The translations under genes and the position numbers were made by a program. From an uncultured Pelagibacteraceae bacterium (GTDB lineage: Bacteria; Pseudomonadota; Alphaproteobacteria; Pelagibacterales; Pelagibacteraceae), in NCBI GenBank assembly GCA_902627045.1, contig CACOHP010000003.1, positions 1 through 64,000 on the forward strand: a DNA stretch of 64,000 nt, read 5' to 3'. The notes under the pieces were generated by a model, which worked only from the letters and a program-made list of their open reading frames with translations, ran no database searches and was not told where the DNA came from. Shown one piece after another: positions 25,972 through 40,651 of this stretch (position 1 is its first letter; each line of letters begins with the position of its first letter).

Positions 25972-27885
25972 ATGCTTACAATAAAACTACCAGATGGAAA
26001 TACTCTTGAGTTTCAAAAAGAAGTTACTGGTCTAGAGATTGCAGAAAAAATAAGTAAATCTCTTTATAAACAGGCCTTGGTAATGAGTGTAGATGGTAAG
26101 CTTAAAGATTTATATTTTTCAATTAAAAAAGACTCCTCAGTAAAAATTTTTACAGCAAAAGATCCCGAGGGATTAGAAGTTATTAGACACGATACTGCTC
26201 ATATTATGGCGATGGCTGTTCAAGAGTTATATCCAGGAACTCAAGTGACAATTGGACCAGTAATAGAGAATGGATTTTATTACGATTTTGCTAGGAAAGA
26301 ACCTTTCACAAATGAAGACTTAAAAAAAATAGAAAAAAGAATGTCAGAAATTATTGATGAAAACGTAAAAACAAGAAGAGAAGTGTGGGAAAGAGGCAAA
26401 GCAATTAAGCATTTTAAAAAGATTGGAGAAAAATATAAGGCAGAAATAATTGAAAGTATTCCTGAAAGTGAGGAACTCTCAATTTATTATCATGGTGATA
26501 CTTGGCATGATTTATGTAGAGGCCCACACTTATTGTCTTCAGGTAAAATTGGTAAAGCTTTTAAACTTACAAAAGTGTCTGGCGCATATTGGCGTGGTGA
26601 CTCTAATAATGAAATGCTTCAAAGAATTTATGGTACTGGTTGGGCATCTAAAGAAGACTTAGATAATTATCTTAAAAGGATTGAAGAAGCTGAAAAAAGA
26701 GATCATAGAAAATTGGGTAAAGAAATGGATTTATTTCATTTTAGAGAGGAAAGTCCTGGCTCAGTTTTTTGGCATGAAAAAGGTTGGGCACTATTTCAAA
26801 AACTAATCACTTACCTTAGAAATAAACAAGATAAAGCTGGATATAAAGAGGTAAATACTCCTGAAGTGTTAGACAGACTGCTTTGGGAAAAATCTGGTCA
26901 CTGGGAAAAATATGGTGAAAACATGTATACATCCCAAACACCTGATGAAAAAATTTTTGCGATAAAACCAATGAATTGTCCTGGGCACATTCAAGTTTTC
27001 AATCAAGGTCTCAAAAGTTATAGGGATTTGCCGTTAAGAATTACAGAATTTGGGAAGGTTCATAGATACGAGCCTTCGGGCGCTCTACATGGTCTTTTGA
27101 GAGTTAGAGCTTTTACTCAAGATGATGCACATATTTTCTGCTCAGAAGATCAAATAACTAGTGAATGTTTAAATGTAACTAATTTAATTTTAGATATTTA
27201 TAAAGATTTAGGATTTGAAAATGTAATTTTAAAATACGCAGATAGACCTGAGGTAAGAGTTGGTGAAGATCACGTTTGGGACAAAGCCGAGGCTTCTTTA
27301 TTAGAGGCCGTAAAAGCTACTAAACTTGAATATAGTATTAACAAAGGTGAAGGTGCTTTCTATGGTCCTAAAATAGAATTTGTTTTAAGAGATGCAATTG
27401 GTAGAGATTGGCAATGTGGGACTGTTCAAGTTGATTTAAATTTACCTGGAAGACTAGATGCCTCCTACGTAGACAAGGATGGAATAAAAAAAGTACCCGT
27501 TATGTTACATAGGGCCATGTTTGGTTCACTTGAGAGATTTATCGGAATATTAATTGAAAATTATGCTGGTAAATTTCCATTTTGGATCTCACCTTTGCAA
27601 ACTGTAGTGATTCCTATTTCAGAAGACTTTGAGAATTATGCAAAAAAAGTATCTAAAGAAATAAAAGAAGTAGGCATGAGCTCGTTTGTTGATTTAAAAA
27701 AACATAATCTAAATTATAAAATTAGAGAACATTCACTAGCAAAAGTACCAATTTTACTAATTTGTGGTAAAAAAGAAGTTGACAGTAATAGCGTAACTAT
27801 TAGAAAGTTGGATTCTAATAAACAAGAAAATATGAAGTTAAATTTATTTTTAAAAAATTTTTCTGCACTTAACAAAGTATATTAA
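25972..27885 (+). CDS. thrS: Threonyl-tRNA synthetase
   Basis: A 637-residue class II synthetase with TGS domain (residues 1-60), the second additional domain with the editing-site HDTAHIMAMAVQ (near residue 74) and the Y-H-G-D/C-R-G-P-H zinc-like part (DLCRGPHLLSSG), and the catalytic core with the zinc-binding MNCPGHIQVF near residue 340 and TQDDAHIF. The anticodon domain is complete at the C-terminus. It charges tRNA-Thr, one of which (GGT) lies at 56418-56491. Followed 6 nt later by infC, the classical thrS-infC-rpmI-rplT-pheST order. Confidence 0.96.
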   Translation: MLTIKLPDGNTLEFQKEVTGLEIAEKISKSLYKQALVMSVDGKLKDLYFSIKKDSSVKIFTAKDPEGLEVIRHDTAHIMAMAVQELYPGTQVTIGPVIENGFYYDFARKEPFTNEDLKKIEKRMSEIIDENVKTRREVWERGKAIKHFKKIGEKYKAEIIESIPESEELSIYYHGDTWHDLCRGPHLLSSGKIGKAFKLTKVSGAYWRGDSNNEMLQRIYGTGWASKEDLDNYLKRIEEAEKRDHRKLGKEMDLFHFREESPGSVFWHEKGWALFQKLITYLRNKQDKAGYKEVNTPEVLDRLLWEKSGHWEKYGENMYTSQTPDEKIFAIKPMNCPGHIQVFNQGLKSYRDLPLRITEFGKVHRYEPSGALHGLLRVRAFTQDDAHIFCSEDQITSECLNVTNLILDIYKDLGFENVILKYADRPEVRVGEDHVWDKAEASLLEAVKATKLEYSINKGEGAFYGPKIEFVLRDAIGRDWQCGTVQVDLNLPGRLDASYVDKDGIKKVPVMLHRAMFGSLERFIGILIENYAGKFPFWISPLQTVVIPISEDFENYAKKVSKEIKEVGMSSFVDLKKHNLNYKIREHSLAKVPILLICGKKEVDSNSVTIRKLDSNKQENMKLNLFLKNFSALNKVY

Positions 27886-27891
27886 AATTAA

Positions 27892-28437
27892 GTGGCAGAA
27901 TTTAAGCAAAATTATTTTCAAAAGAGAACTAAAGATCGGGGCCCAAGATTTAATAATAGAATTTCATCGCCCGAGGTTCAAGTTATTGCCAATGATGGAA
28001 ATAACCTAGGAATCTTAAATACCAACGAAGCAATTATAATTGCCAAAAAAGAAGGCCTAGATCTTATCGAGATATCACCTAATGCTAAACCACCAGTCTG
28101 TAAAATTATGGACATGGGAAAGTTTAAATATGATGCTCAAAAAAAAGCAAATCTTGCAAAGAAAAAACAAAAAATAGTTTCATTAAAAGAAATAAAGATG
28201 CGACCTGTTACTGAGACCCATGACTATGAGTTTAAAGTAAAAAATGCAAAAAAATTTATTGCTAAAGGTGACAAGGTAAAATTTACAATTAGATTTAAAG
28301 GTCGTGAACTTCAACATTCTCATCTTGGAAATGAACTAATGACTAAAATTAAAGAAGATATGAAAGACATTGGTAAAATCGAATTACAACCAAAGTTTGA
28401 TGGGAAACAAATGATTATGGTAATTCAGCCTTTATAA
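27892..28437 (+). CDS. infC: Translation initiation factor IF-3
   Basis: A 181-residue IF-3: N-domain with VQVIANDGNNLGILNTNEA and the C-domain KEIKMRPVTETHDYEFKVKNA followed by VKFTIRFKGRELQHS. It blocks premature 50S joining and proofreads the start codon. The start is GTG at 27892; the codon just upstream in frame is a stop (TAA), so no ATG can be used. A non-ATG start is expected, because IF-3 discriminates against such starts and thereby limits its own synthesis (E. coli uses AUU). The stop codon sits in an 8-bp hairpin before rpmI. Confidence 0.95.
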   Translation: MAEFKQNYFQKRTKDRGPRFNNRISSPEVQVIANDGNNLGILNTNEAIIIAKKEGLDLIEISPNAKPPVCKIMDMGKFKYDAQKKANLAKKKQKIVSLKEIKMRPVTETHDYEFKVKNAKKFIAKGDKVKFTIRFKGRELQHSHLGNELMTKIKEDMKDIGKIELQPKFDGKQMIMVIQPL

Positions 28438-28455
28438 CCCTTAATATGGGTTGTA
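28433..28455 (+). promoter_or_regulatory. Hairpin at the infC stop ahead of rpmI (possible L20-type control)
   Basis: TATAACCC pairs with GGGTTGTA around a 7-nt loop, with one G-U pair, and includes the infC stop codon. It lies 36 nt before rpmI. In E. coli, L20 represses rpmI-rplT translation by binding mRNA in this interval, so a regulatory role is plausible. A simple termination/attenuation stem is less likely because no T run follows. Confidence 0.4.
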
Positions 28456-28490
28456 AACTAATATCATTGTATGTATAACCTCGTTCAAAT

Positions 28491-28697
28491 ATGCCAAAAT
28501 TAAAAACTAAAAGCTCAGCAAAGAAAAGATTCAAGATATCAGCCAGAGGTAAGGTTATTACAGCTCAGGCTGGTAAAAGACATGGCATGATTAAAAGATC
28601 AAATTCACAAATAAGAAAACTAAGAGGCACTACTACTATGTCCAAACAGGATGGCAAAATTGTAAAGTCGTACATGCCCTACAGTTTAAGGGGTTAA
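28491..28697 (+). CDS. rpmI: Ribosomal protein L35
   Basis: A 68-residue bL35 opening [17 protein letters not shown], with the family's basic G-K-x-x-x-x-x-A-G-K-R-H core ([13 protein letters not shown]). It is a small 50S protein. Between infC and rplT as in most bacteria; the rplT ATG comes 1 nt after its stop. Likely co-regulated with L20. Confidence 0.95.
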   Translation: MPKLKTKSSAKKRFKISARGKVITAQAGKRHGMIKRSNSQIRKLRGTTTMSKQDGKIVKSYMPYSLRG

Positions 28698-28698
28698 T

Positions 28699-29055
28699 AT
28701 GGCAAGAGTAAAAAGAGGTGTTGTAAGTAAAGCAAAACATAAAAAAGTTTTAAAAGCTGTTAAAGGCCAGTGGGGAAGAAGAAAAAATACAATCAGAGTT
28801 GCAAAACAAGCCATGGAAAAGTCAATGCAATATGCTTATAGAGACAGGAGAAATAAAAAAAGAGATTTTAAATCACTATGGATACAAAGAATTAATGCAG
28901 GTGTGAGAGCTGAGGGATTAACTTACTCCAAGTTTATTAATGGTCTTAATAAGTGTGGAATTAAAATTGATAGAAAAATACTTGCTGAGATAGCTTATGA
29001 CAGTCCAGAAGCCTTTAAAACTATTGTCCAAAAAGCACAATCTGCACTAAATTAA
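28699..29055 (+). CDS. rplT: Ribosomal protein L20
   Basis: A 118-residue bL20, the usual length, opening [19 protein letters not shown] and ending with the helical domain [20 protein letters not shown]. It is an early 50S assembly protein and, in known systems, the translational repressor of rpmI-rplT. Part of the thrS-to-lepA block; 43 nt separate it from pheS. Confidence 0.95.
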   Translation: MARVKRGVVSKAKHKKVLKAVKGQWGRRKNTIRVAKQAMEKSMQYAYRDRRNKKRDFKSLWIQRINAGVRAEGLTYSKFINGLNKCGIKIDRKILAEIAYDSPEAFKTIVQKAQSALN

Positions 29056-29098
29056 TCTTCACTATTGTTTTATTTCGCTGAAGAAATAATCTGTAAAA

Positions 29099-30166
29099 AT
29101 GTCTGATCTTAAAAAAATAAAAGATGAACTTCTTTCGAAATTGAAAAGTAAATTAACTTTGTCAGAAATAAATCAAATAAAATCTGATTTATTTGGTAAA
29201 AATGGATTAGTTTCATCACAATTCAAAAAAATAGGAGTCATCGCAGAATCTGAAAGAAAAAAATTTGCTTCGGAACTAAATATTATCAAAGATGAATTGC
29301 AAGATTTGATTAATTCAAAAATAAATGAAATTGAAAATTCAGAAATTAGGGAAAAATTACAAAAAGAAAAAATTGATATCACCTTGCCCGAAAGACCATT
29401 TGTAAGAGGTAAAATTCACCCCGTGTCACAAACAATAGATGAAATATCTTCAATTTTTTCCGAGATTGGTTTCAGCGTTGAAGAAGGTCCAGATGTTGAG
29501 AGTGAATATAATAATTTTACTGCACTAAATACTCCAGACAATCATCCAGCGAGAGACATGCATGACACATTTTATCTTGATGAAAAAAAAGAGAGATTAT
29601 TACGCACGCATACATCTCCAGTTCAGATTAGAACAATGTTAAAAGATAAACCACCATTTAAAATTATAGCACCTGGTAGAACTTATAGATCAGATAGCGA
29701 TCAAACTCACTCACCTATGTTTCACCAGGTTGAAGGTCTTCATATAGATAAAAATATAAATATGGGACATTTAAAGGGATGTCTAAATTATTTTATTAAA
29801 GAATTTTTTGAATTAGATAAAATTAAAATGAGATTTAGACCAAGTCATTTCCCTTTTACCGAGCCATCTGCCGAAGTCGATATAGGATACGAGATGAAGG
29901 ATGGTAAAATAGTTATTGGTGAGGGCGATCAATGGTTGGAGATTTTAGGATGTGGAATGGTACATCCAAATGTTTTAAAAAATGTTAAAGTAGATCCAAC
30001 AAAGTTTCAAGGATATGCATTTGGTATAGGTATAGATAGGTTGGCTATGCTGAAGTACGGGATAAACGATTTAAGAGCTTTTTTTGATTGTGACTATAGG
30101 TGGTTAAATCATTTTGGATTTGATCCCTTAGATGTGCCAACAAATTATAGAGGCTTGAGTAGATGA
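29099..30166 (+). CDS. pheS: Phenylalanyl-tRNA synthetase alpha subunit
   Basis: A 355-residue class II subunit. An N-terminal coiled-coil arm (residues 1-90) binds tRNA; motif 2-like [12 protein letters not shown] and [12 protein letters not shown] lie near residues 143-182, and the motif 3 [19 protein letters not shown] stretch ([13 protein letters not shown]) is near 310. It forms the alpha2-beta2 enzyme with PheT. ATGA overlap with pheT gives translational coupling. The cognate tRNA-Phe lies at 60622-60696. Confidence 0.96.
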   Translation: MSDLKKIKDELLSKLKSKLTLSEINQIKSDLFGKNGLVSSQFKKIGVIAESERKKFASELNIIKDELQDLINSKINEIENSEIREKLQKEKIDITLPERPFVRGKIHPVSQTIDEISSIFSEIGFSVEEGPDVESEYNNFTALNTPDNHPARDMHDTFYLDEKKERLLRTHTSPVQIRTMLKDKPPFKIIAPGRTYRSDSDQTHSPMFHQVEGLHIDKNINMGHLKGCLNYFIKEFFELDKIKMRFRPSHFPFTEPSAEVDIGYEMKDGKIVIGEGDQWLEILGCGMVHPNVLKNVKVDPTKFQGYAFGIGIDRLAMLKYGINDLRAFFDCDYRWLNHFGFDPLDVPTNYRGLSR

Positions 30167-32568
30167 AAATCACATTTGATTGGCTAAAAGATCATTTAAA
30201 GACAAATTTGAAGGAAAAAAATCTCTTAGAACAACTTACCAATGTTGGATTAGAGGTAGAAAGTTTACAAAATCTTTCTTTGGGCAAAGAACTTTTTAAA
30301 GTAGCTAAAATTACTAAAATTATGAAACATCCAAACGCAGACCGCCTCAAAGTTTGTGATGTAAATGTTGGAGAAAAAGAATTAAAAAAAGTTGTATGTG
30401 GAGCAGTAAATGCAGTTGAAGGATTAGTTACAGTATATGCTCCACCAGGAGCAATAATCCCAAAAACTAACACAAAACTGGTTGTAGCTAAAATAAGAGG
30501 TGTTACTTCTCATGGAATGCTTTGCTCAGAATCTGAATTAAATTTATCTGATGAAAGTGATGGAATAATTGAATTATCATCAGGATTTGAAAAAACTATT
30601 GGAAAGAGTTATTTTTCAAGATCAAAATCTAATCTGATTGATTTATCTATAACACCCAATAGACCAGATTGTCTTGGTATAAGAGGAATTGCAAGGGATC
30701 TAGCTGCCTCAGGCTTTGGAAAATTAATTGATTTAAAAGAGAAAAAAATTAAATCAAATATTAGACAAATTTTAAAAGTAAAGATAAAAAAAGAAAAAAA
30801 TCAGGGATGCAGTATATTTGGAAGTTGTCTAATTACTAATGTAAAGAATACTGAAAGTCCTCAATGGCTTAAGAAAAAATTAATTTCAATAGGTCAAAAA
30901 CCAATTTCCGCAATAGTTGATATTACGAATTATGTAATGTTTGATATAAATCGTCCATTACATGCGTATGATGCTGATAAAATTGAAAAAGGTATTGTGG
31001 TTCGTAATGCAAAATTAGGAGAAAAATTTACTGCTTTAGATAATAAGAATTATAAGTTGGATGATGGAATGTGTGTGATTAGTGATCACAAAGGTGTTTT
31101 AGGACTAGGCGGTATTATTGGTGGAACAAGATCAGGAACAGAATTAGATACAAAAAATATTTTATTAGAGTCAGCTTATTTTAAACCTGAGTCAATAAGG
31201 ACTACTGCAAAAAAATTGAATCTTGATACTGATGCAAAGTTTAGATTTGAGAGAGGTATTGATCCATTATCAATTGAGGATGGCTTAAATAAAGCTGCTA
31301 TATTAATAAAAGAAATTTGTGGTGGTAAAATTAGTAAAATAGATATTCAAAAAATCCAAACTTATAAAAATAAAATTGTCAAATTTGATCTTAATTTACT
31401 TGAAAAAATATCTGGTTTTAAAATTTCTACGAAAGAAATTTTTAAAATTTTAGAAAATCTTGGTTTTAAATCTAAAAAGAAAAAAAATCTTTTTGAATTG
31501 ACTGTTCCTTCATGGAGACCTGATATTACTCAAGACGTAGATATTGTTGAAGAATTATTAAGAATAATTGGTTATGACAAGATCAAGACTATAGACCCGA
31601 TCAAAGAAAGAAAGAAATCTACTTTAAACAGATCTCAAAAATTATTTCATTTTTTACAAAGATCAGTTGCATCAAAAGGCTATTTAGAAGCAATTACTTG
31701 GTCATTTACAGACTCAAATTATAATGACTATTTCAGAGAGTCCAAAAAAGAAATTAAAATTGTAAATCCTATAAGTTCTGAATTAGATGTTCTGAGAAGT
31801 TCAATATTTTCAAATTTAATAATGTATATGAGTAAAAATCTTGATAGAGGTTTTAAAGATTTGTCAATTTATGAAATAGGCCCCACATTTACTGGCTCAA
31901 ACCCTGGTGAACAAAATATAGTAGTATGTGGTTTGTCAGCAGGAAAAAAATCAAGATTATCCTGGATTGAAAAAGAGAGAGATGTTGATGTTTTTGATGT
32001 CAAAAAAGATGTAGTCCAAACTTTAATTGAAGCAGGTTATAAATCAGAAGAATTTTTTATAGATAATAAATCTCCAAATTATTATCATCCTGGTAAATCT
32101 GGTAGATTATTTTTAAAAAGAGGAACGGACTCTGTAGCTGCTTACTTCGGTGAAATTCATCCAAATATAATAAAAGAAACTGGCATGAAAACCGAGTCCC
32201 TTGTAGGTTTTGAGATTTTTTTAGATAATCTAGAATTAACAAAAAAAACGTTAAATGACCAAAAAAAGAAATTTAATGTCTCAGATTATCAAAAGTCCGA
32301 AAGAGATTTCGCATTTGTTGTAGACAAAAATGTTTATGTGCAAGATTTAATTAATGCTATCTCAAGTATAGATAAAAGTTTGATCAGTAATATTAAGGTT
32401 TTTGATGTTTACGAGGGCGATAATATTCCTGACAATAAGAAATCAATTGCATTAAGTGTTACAGTCCAATCCCTAGAGAAAACATTGAATGATAATGATC
32501 TAGAAAAAATTAATAAATTAATAATTGAAACAGTAGAAAATAAAACTGGTGCGAAGATCCGTTCCTAA
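30163..32568 (+). CDS. pheT: Phenylalanyl-tRNA synthetase beta subunit
   Basis: An 801-residue subunit with N-terminal tRNA-binding (EMAP-like) domain at about 40-150 ([16 protein letters not shown]), B3/B4 editing domain at about 205-370, B5 domain ([12 protein letters not shown] upstream, [19 protein letters not shown]), a class II-like core and the C-terminal ferredoxin-like anticodon-binding domain ([14 protein letters not shown]). Length is normal. It starts inside pheS and lepA follows after 3 nt. Confidence 0.96.
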   Translation: MKITFDWLKDHLKTNLKEKNLLEQLTNVGLEVESLQNLSLGKELFKVAKITKIMKHPNADRLKVCDVNVGEKELKKVVCGAVNAVEGLVTVYAPPGAIIPKTNTKLVVAKIRGVTSHGMLCSESELNLSDESDGIIELSSGFEKTIGKSYFSRSKSNLIDLSITPNRPDCLGIRGIARDLAASGFGKLIDLKEKKIKSNIRQILKVKIKKEKNQGCSIFGSCLITNVKNTESPQWLKKKLISIGQKPISAIVDITNYVMFDINRPLHAYDADKIEKGIVVRNAKLGEKFTALDNKNYKLDDGMCVISDHKGVLGLGGIIGGTRSGTELDTKNILLESAYFKPESIRTTAKKLNLDTDAKFRFERGIDPLSIEDGLNKAAILIKEICGGKISKIDIQKIQTYKNKIVKFDLNLLEKISGFKISTKEIFKILENLGFKSKKKKNLFELTVPSWRPDITQDVDIVEELLRIIGYDKIKTIDPIKERKKSTLNRSQKLFHFLQRSVASKGYLEAITWSFTDSNYNDYFRESKKEIKIVNPISSELDVLRSSIFSNLIMYMSKNLDRGFKDLSIYEIGPTFTGSNPGEQNIVVCGLSAGKKSRLSWIEKERDVDVFDVKKDVVQTLIEAGYKSEEFFIDNKSPNYYHPGKSGRLFLKRGTDSVAAYFGEIHPNIIKETGMKTESLVGFEIFLDNLELTKKTLNDQKKKFNVSDYQKSERDFAFVVDKNVYVQDLINAISSIDKSLISNIKVFDVYEGDNIPDNKKSIALSVTVQSLEKTLNDNDLEKINKLIIETVENKTGAKIRS

Positions 32569-32571
32569 AAA

Positions 32572-34380
32572 ATGAGTACAATTGATCATATAAGAAATTT
32601 TGCAATAATTGCTCATATTGACCACGGTAAATCTACAATAGCAGATAGAATAATTCATAGATGTGGAGGATTGACCGAAAGAGAGATGAAAGCCCAAGTG
32701 CTAGACTCAATGGATATAGAACGAGAAAGAGGAATAACTATCAAAGCTCAAACAGTGAAACTTAATTATAAATCTAAAAATGGTAAAGAATATATTTTGA
32801 ATATAATTGATACACCTGGTCACGTAGATTTTAGTTATGAAGTTAGTAGGTCTCTTTATGCTTGTGAAGGTTCTATTCTTATAGTTGACAGCACGCAAGG
32901 TGTTGAGGCACAAACTTTAGCAAATGTTTACCAAGCATTAGATATTAATCATGAAATTATACCTGTTTTGAATAAAATTGACTTACCTGCATCAGACTTA
33001 GATAGAACAAAAAAACAGATTGAAGATGTGGTAGGCATTGATACAGAAAATGCTATTCCATGTTCAGGAAAAACTGGAGAAGGAATAGATAATATTTTAG
33101 AACAAATAGTTAATCAATTGCCTGGACCAAAAGGTAATTTAGATCAAGATCTAAAGTGTTTATTAGTGGATAGCTGGTATGACACATATCTAGGAGTTGT
33201 AATTTTAGTACGAGTAATTAACGGGAAAATTACGAAAAATATGAAAATTAAAATGCTTTCAACAAATCAAGATTATGTTGTTGAAAAAGTGGGTTTATTT
33301 ACACCCAAACCAAAAGATATAAGTGAACTTAATTCAGGTGAAATAGGATTTATAACGACTGGTATAAAAGTTTTATCAGATACTAAAGTTGGGGATACTA
33401 TTTGTGATGCATCAAAACCAAAAGTTACTGCTTTGCCAGGCTTTAAGCCAAGCAAACCAGTAGTTTTCTGTGGTTTATTTCCAGTAGATAGTTCCGAATA
33501 TCAAAAACTGAAAGATGGATTGGCAAAGTTACAACTTAATGATGCAAGTTTTTCTTATGAAGCTGAGTCTTCCTCAGCTCTGGGCTTAGGTTTTAGATGT
33601 GGTTTTCTAGGATTATTACATCTCGAAATTATAACAGAAAGATTAGAGAGAGAATTCGATGTCAATTTATTAACCACGACACCAGGTGTTGTTTATAAAG
33701 TAAAACTTAACAACGGAGAGGTTAAAGATTTACAAAATCCTTCAAGCTTACCTGATCCAACATTTATCCAATCGATAGAAGAACCATGGATTAAAGCAAC
33801 TATAATCACTCCAGATAATTATTTAGGTAGTATAATAAAATTGTGTCAGGATAAAAGGGGAATTCAAAAAAATCTTAGCTACTCAGGAAACAGGGCGGTA
33901 ATTTCTTATGAGCTACCATTAAACGAAGTAGTATTTGATTTTAATGATCGAATTAAATCAATGACAAGTGGATATGCAAGTTTTGATTATGAAATACTTG
34001 AGCATAGAGAAGGTGATTTAGTCAAACTTGGTATTTTAGTTAATGGTGAAGCTGTTGATGCGTTAGCAATGATGATACATAAAGATTTCGCACAAAAAAC
34101 CGGTAGAGAGGTTTGTGAGAAATTAAAAGATTTAATTCCAAGACATAATTTTATGATACCAATTCAGGCGGCGATTGGAGGAAAAATTATAGCAAGAGAG
34201 ACGATTAAGGGTTTTAAAAAAGATGTATTAACTAAAATACATGGTGGTGGAGCTACTGATAGAAAAAGAAAACTTTTAGAAAAACAAAAAAAAGGAAAAG
34301 CAAGGTCCAAACAATTCGGTAGGGTAGAGATACCTCAAGAAGCATTTATAGGAGTTTTAAAAATTTCCAAAGAAAAATAA
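32572..34380 (+). CDS. lepA: Elongation factor 4 (LepA)
   Basis: A 602-residue translational GTPase. G1 is [10 protein letters not shown]3 [13 protein letters not shown]4 NKIDLPASD; domains similar to EF-G II, III and V follow, with the EF4-specific C-terminal domain ([37 protein letters not shown]). EF4 acts on stalled or mistranslocated ribosomes. It closes the translation block; a GT2 gene follows after 25 nt. Confidence 0.96.
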   Translation: MSTIDHIRNFAIIAHIDHGKSTIADRIIHRCGGLTEREMKAQVLDSMDIERERGITIKAQTVKLNYKSKNGKEYILNIIDTPGHVDFSYEVSRSLYACEGSILIVDSTQGVEAQTLANVYQALDINHEIIPVLNKIDLPASDLDRTKKQIEDVVGIDTENAIPCSGKTGEGIDNILEQIVNQLPGPKGNLDQDLKCLLVDSWYDTYLGVVILVRVINGKITKNMKIKMLSTNQDYVVEKVGLFTPKPKDISELNSGEIGFITTGIKVLSDTKVGDTICDASKPKVTALPGFKPSKPVVFCGLFPVDSSEYQKLKDGLAKLQLNDASFSYEAESSSALGLGFRCGFLGLLHLEIITERLEREFDVNLLTTTPGVVYKVKLNNGEVKDLQNPSSLPDPTFIQSIEEPWIKATIITPDNYLGSIIKLCQDKRGIQKNLSYSGNRAVISYELPLNEVVFDFNDRIKSMTSGYASFDYEILEHREGDLVKLGILVNGEAVDALAMMIHKDFAQKTGREVCEKLKDLIPRHNFMIPIQAAIGGKIIARETIKGFKKDVLTKIHGGGATDRKRKLLEKQKKGKARSKQFGRVEIPQEAFIGVLKISKEK

Positions 34381-34405
34381 ATTACATGATATTAACGTTT
34401 AAGTA

Positions 34406-35239
34406 ATGATTAGTTATCAAGATTTAACTTTTATAATTGTCACGTTTAAAAGTGAGCATATAATTTCTGATTGCTTAAAAGATATCCCTGGAGAATATAA
34501 AAAAATTATTATAGAAAATTCGGGCAACAAAAAATTTTACGAAGACTTAGAAAGTAAAGTTTCAAATTTGAAAGTTTTTATAATGAATGATAACATTGGT
34601 TTTGGAAAAGCAAATAATTTTGGGATATTAAATTCAAGTACTGAATATCTATTTCTTATAAACCCAGATACAAAAATATATAAATCAGAAATTGATAAAA
34701 TTATCAAAATTATCCAAAATGTTGATTTTGCCATAGCCGCACCTCAAATTATTGAAAAATTTAAAGTTTACAAAAATGATAAAGACAACAGAAATTATAT
34801 TTTTGTGAACGAGGTACGTGGTATGGCTATGTTATTAAATAAAAAAAAATTTTCAGGCTCATTTTTCGATGAAAATTTTTTTTTGTATTTAGAGGAAATA
34901 GATCTTTGCAAAAGAGTAAGAAATATGGGTGAAAAAATAATAGAAATGAATGTCGAGGTTTCCCATTTGGGTAACCAGTCACATAGCAATAATAGTTTTG
35001 AGGTTGAGATGTCAAGGAATTGGCACTGGATGTGGTCTAAATTCTATTTTAGTAAAAAATACAAGGGATTTATATTTAGTATGATTATTTTTTTTCCTAT
35101 TTTAGTTAAACTTCTAATAAAATTGATATTTTATTTTACATTAAGGAATAATACTAAATTTAAAATTTCTAAAATGAGACTCAAAGGTTTATTAGCATCT
35201 ATAATTGGTAAAAGTTCTTATTATAGACCAAAGATTTAA
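34406..35239 (+). CDS. Glycosyltransferase family 2 protein
   Basis: A 277-residue GT-A enzyme, rhamnosyltransferase-like. It opens FIIVTFKSEHIISDCL (nucleotide-binding start), with NIGFGKANNFGI near residue 63, the metal-binding NPDTKI in place of DxD, and acceptor-site DENFFLYLEEIDLCKRVR near residue 150. A C-terminal hydrophobic stretch (about residues 222-247) likely anchors it to the inner membrane. It probably adds a deoxyhexose to envelope glycan. It is the second glycosyltransferase bounding the translation block. Confidence 0.85.
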   Translation: MISYQDLTFIIVTFKSEHIISDCLKDIPGEYKKIIIENSGNKKFYEDLESKVSNLKVFIMNDNIGFGKANNFGILNSSTEYLFLINPDTKIYKSEIDKIIKIIQNVDFAIAAPQIIEKFKVYKNDKDNRNYIFVNEVRGMAMLLNKKKFSGSFFDENFFLYLEEIDLCKRVRNMGEKIIEMNVEVSHLGNQSHSNNSFEVEMSRNWHWMWSKFYFSKKYKGFIFSMIIFFPILVKLLIKLIFYFTLRNNTKFKISKMRLKGLLASIIGKSSYYRPKI

Positions 35240-35320
35240 TAAAATTATAATCAATATTGTACTTTAAAAATTTAAGATTATTATTTTACAAATAGTAATA
35301 TTAATTATGTTTTAAATATT

Positions 35321-35410
35321 GGAGAGGTGGCCGAGTGGTTGAAGGCGCACGCTTGGAAAGCGTGTATAGGGGAAACTCTATCATGGGTTCGAATCCCATT
35401 CTCTCCACCA
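35321..35410 (+). tRNA. tRNA-Ser (GGA)
   Basis: Acceptor GGAGAGG pairs with TCTCTCC (one G-U) and the ACCA end is encoded. Stem CACGC/GCGTG encloses TTGGAAA, giving anticodon GGA, and the long variable arm (TATAGGGGAAACTCTA) is that of a class II serine tRNA. It reads UCC and UCU. It lies between the GT2 gene and the gyrB promoter. Confidence 0.95.
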
Positions 35411-35472
35411 TTAAAAAGGCCAATATTTTCAACCTTAATTTCATAATTTTGATCCAATAATCTTATTATAAG

Positions 35473-38845
<3,373 letters not shown>

Positions 38846-38849
<4 letters not shown>

Positions 38850-40651
38850 TTGTACTTGTTTTTCTTGTCGAACAAGTAACTTAATTGAGAAATCATTACG
38901 TCTCCTAATTCATTAACATCAGTGATTTTAATTGCACGATTGTAATATCTTGATACGTCGTGGCCAATACCAATAGCTAAAATATCAACATCGGTCTTAT
39001 CCTCGATAAATTTTACAATTTTTTTTAAATGCTTTTCAAGAAAATCCCCAGAGTTTACAGATAGAGTTGAGTCATCAACTGGTGCTCCATCAGATATAAC
39101 CATTAGAATTTTTCTTTCTTCTTTTCTTTTTTGCAGCCTACTAAATGCCCAAGATATTGCTTCGCCGTCAATATTTTCTTTAAGCAAACCCTCTTTTAAC
39201 ATTAATCCTAAATTATTTTTTGTTTGCCTCCATTGAGCATCCGCACTTTTATAAATAATATGTCTTAAATCGTTTAGTCTACCAGGGGTTTTTTGTTTTC
39301 CACCCTTATTCCAAAATTCCCTACTTTGACCACCTTTCCAATTTTTTGTAGTAAATCCTAGAATCTCAACTTTAACTGAGCAACGTTCTAAGGTTCTAGA
39401 CAGAATGTCAGCACAAATTGCAGCTATTGTAATTGGTCGACCTCGCATTGAACCAGAATTGTCAATTAATAATGTAACAACAGTATCTTTAAAATCGTAG
39501 TCTTTCTCTTTTTTAAAAGATAAGGAATTGAATGGATCCATTATTACCCTCGGTAACTTTGAACTGTCTAATAAGCCCTCTTCTAAATCAAAATTCCATG
39601 AACGATTTTGTTTCGCTAATAACTGTCTCTGTAACTTGTTAGCTAATTTAGTCACAACGTCATGAAAACCAATTAGTTGTTGATCAAGTGTTTTTCTAAG
39701 TTTATTTGCATCTTCAGAATTTTCAAGTTTTTCTGCTCTAATTATTTCATCAAACTGGCTTGTAAATATTTTGTAATCAAGATCCAAATCCTTAATACCT
39801 TTTTTTTGTATTAATTGCTCGTTTTTAGTTTGATCTGAGTCAGTATCTACCAATTCTTCATCTAATCTATATTCATCAATATCATAATCTGTATCTAAAC
39901 TGGCATCAGTTTTACTATCTTGATTTTGATCTTTTTTAGTATCATTTGCACTATCTTGATCTTGTTTTGAAGGTTCATCATTTTTATCATCTTGGTTTTC
40001 ATTTTTTATTTCCTCTTCATCATTTGTCTGAAAAATTTCCATTTCTTGTAAAATTTCAGAAAACTTACGCGAATAATTATATTGATCCTCTAAATTATCT
40101 TTTAAGAAATTTAAATGTTTATCTATACTTTTATTAAAATCATCTTCCCAAAATTTTAATATTTTTGATGATAAGTCATCAAGTTTTATACCGTGGAACC
40201 TATTAATCATATATAATTCAAATGCATCAGAAATATTTACATCCTCTTTAGTTTTATATTGGTCTTTTTTTTTATTAGAAATTATAAGATTATAGTTATT
40301 TACAAAATTTTTTTTGACACCTCTCAAAATTTTTCCACCTAAAAACTCATATCTAACTTTTTCTGCAATTGAGTAAAGCGATCTACATGATAAATTTAAT
40401 GGTAAATTTTTTTTGAATATATTTTCGTTTGAAAATTTTTTTTTTAACGCTTTTGAATCAGCTGTGGCTCTAGCCTTAATAAAATCCTTCATATTATTGA
40501 TACTATCTATTTCGAAAAGATTAGATTTTTGAGAATTTCTGTTTTTTGGATCAATCTTGAGATCAAAATCTTCGGAAATAACTTTTATAGTAGATGATAA
40601 AGCCTGTCTAAATTTTTCTTTAATTTCTATATCGTTACGATTCTTGGTCAT
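38846..40651 (-). CDS. cobT: CobT-like VWA subunit (cobaltochelatase-type)
   Basis: A 601-residue protein of the CobT type. The N-terminal helical part (1-205) is followed by an Asp/Glu/Asn/Gln/Lys-rich low-complexity linker (about 205-290) and a C-terminal von Willebrand A domain with the MIDAS motif [12 protein letters not shown] near residue 390 and [10 protein letters not shown] near 525. In cobalt chelation it works with CobS (AAA+) and CobN. Here it adjoins cobS by a 1-nt overlap, but no cobN or corrin genes are in view and SAR11 is known not to make B12. A chaperone-like or other metal-insertion role is more likely. Confidence 0.9.

Noticed and set aside
29056..29084. TCTTCA/TGAAGA inverted repeat between rplT and pheS
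   Set aside because: 6-bp arms with an 17-18-nt loop are expected by chance in this AT-rich DNA; no leader peptide rich in Phe codons was found, so no pheS attenuator is claimed.
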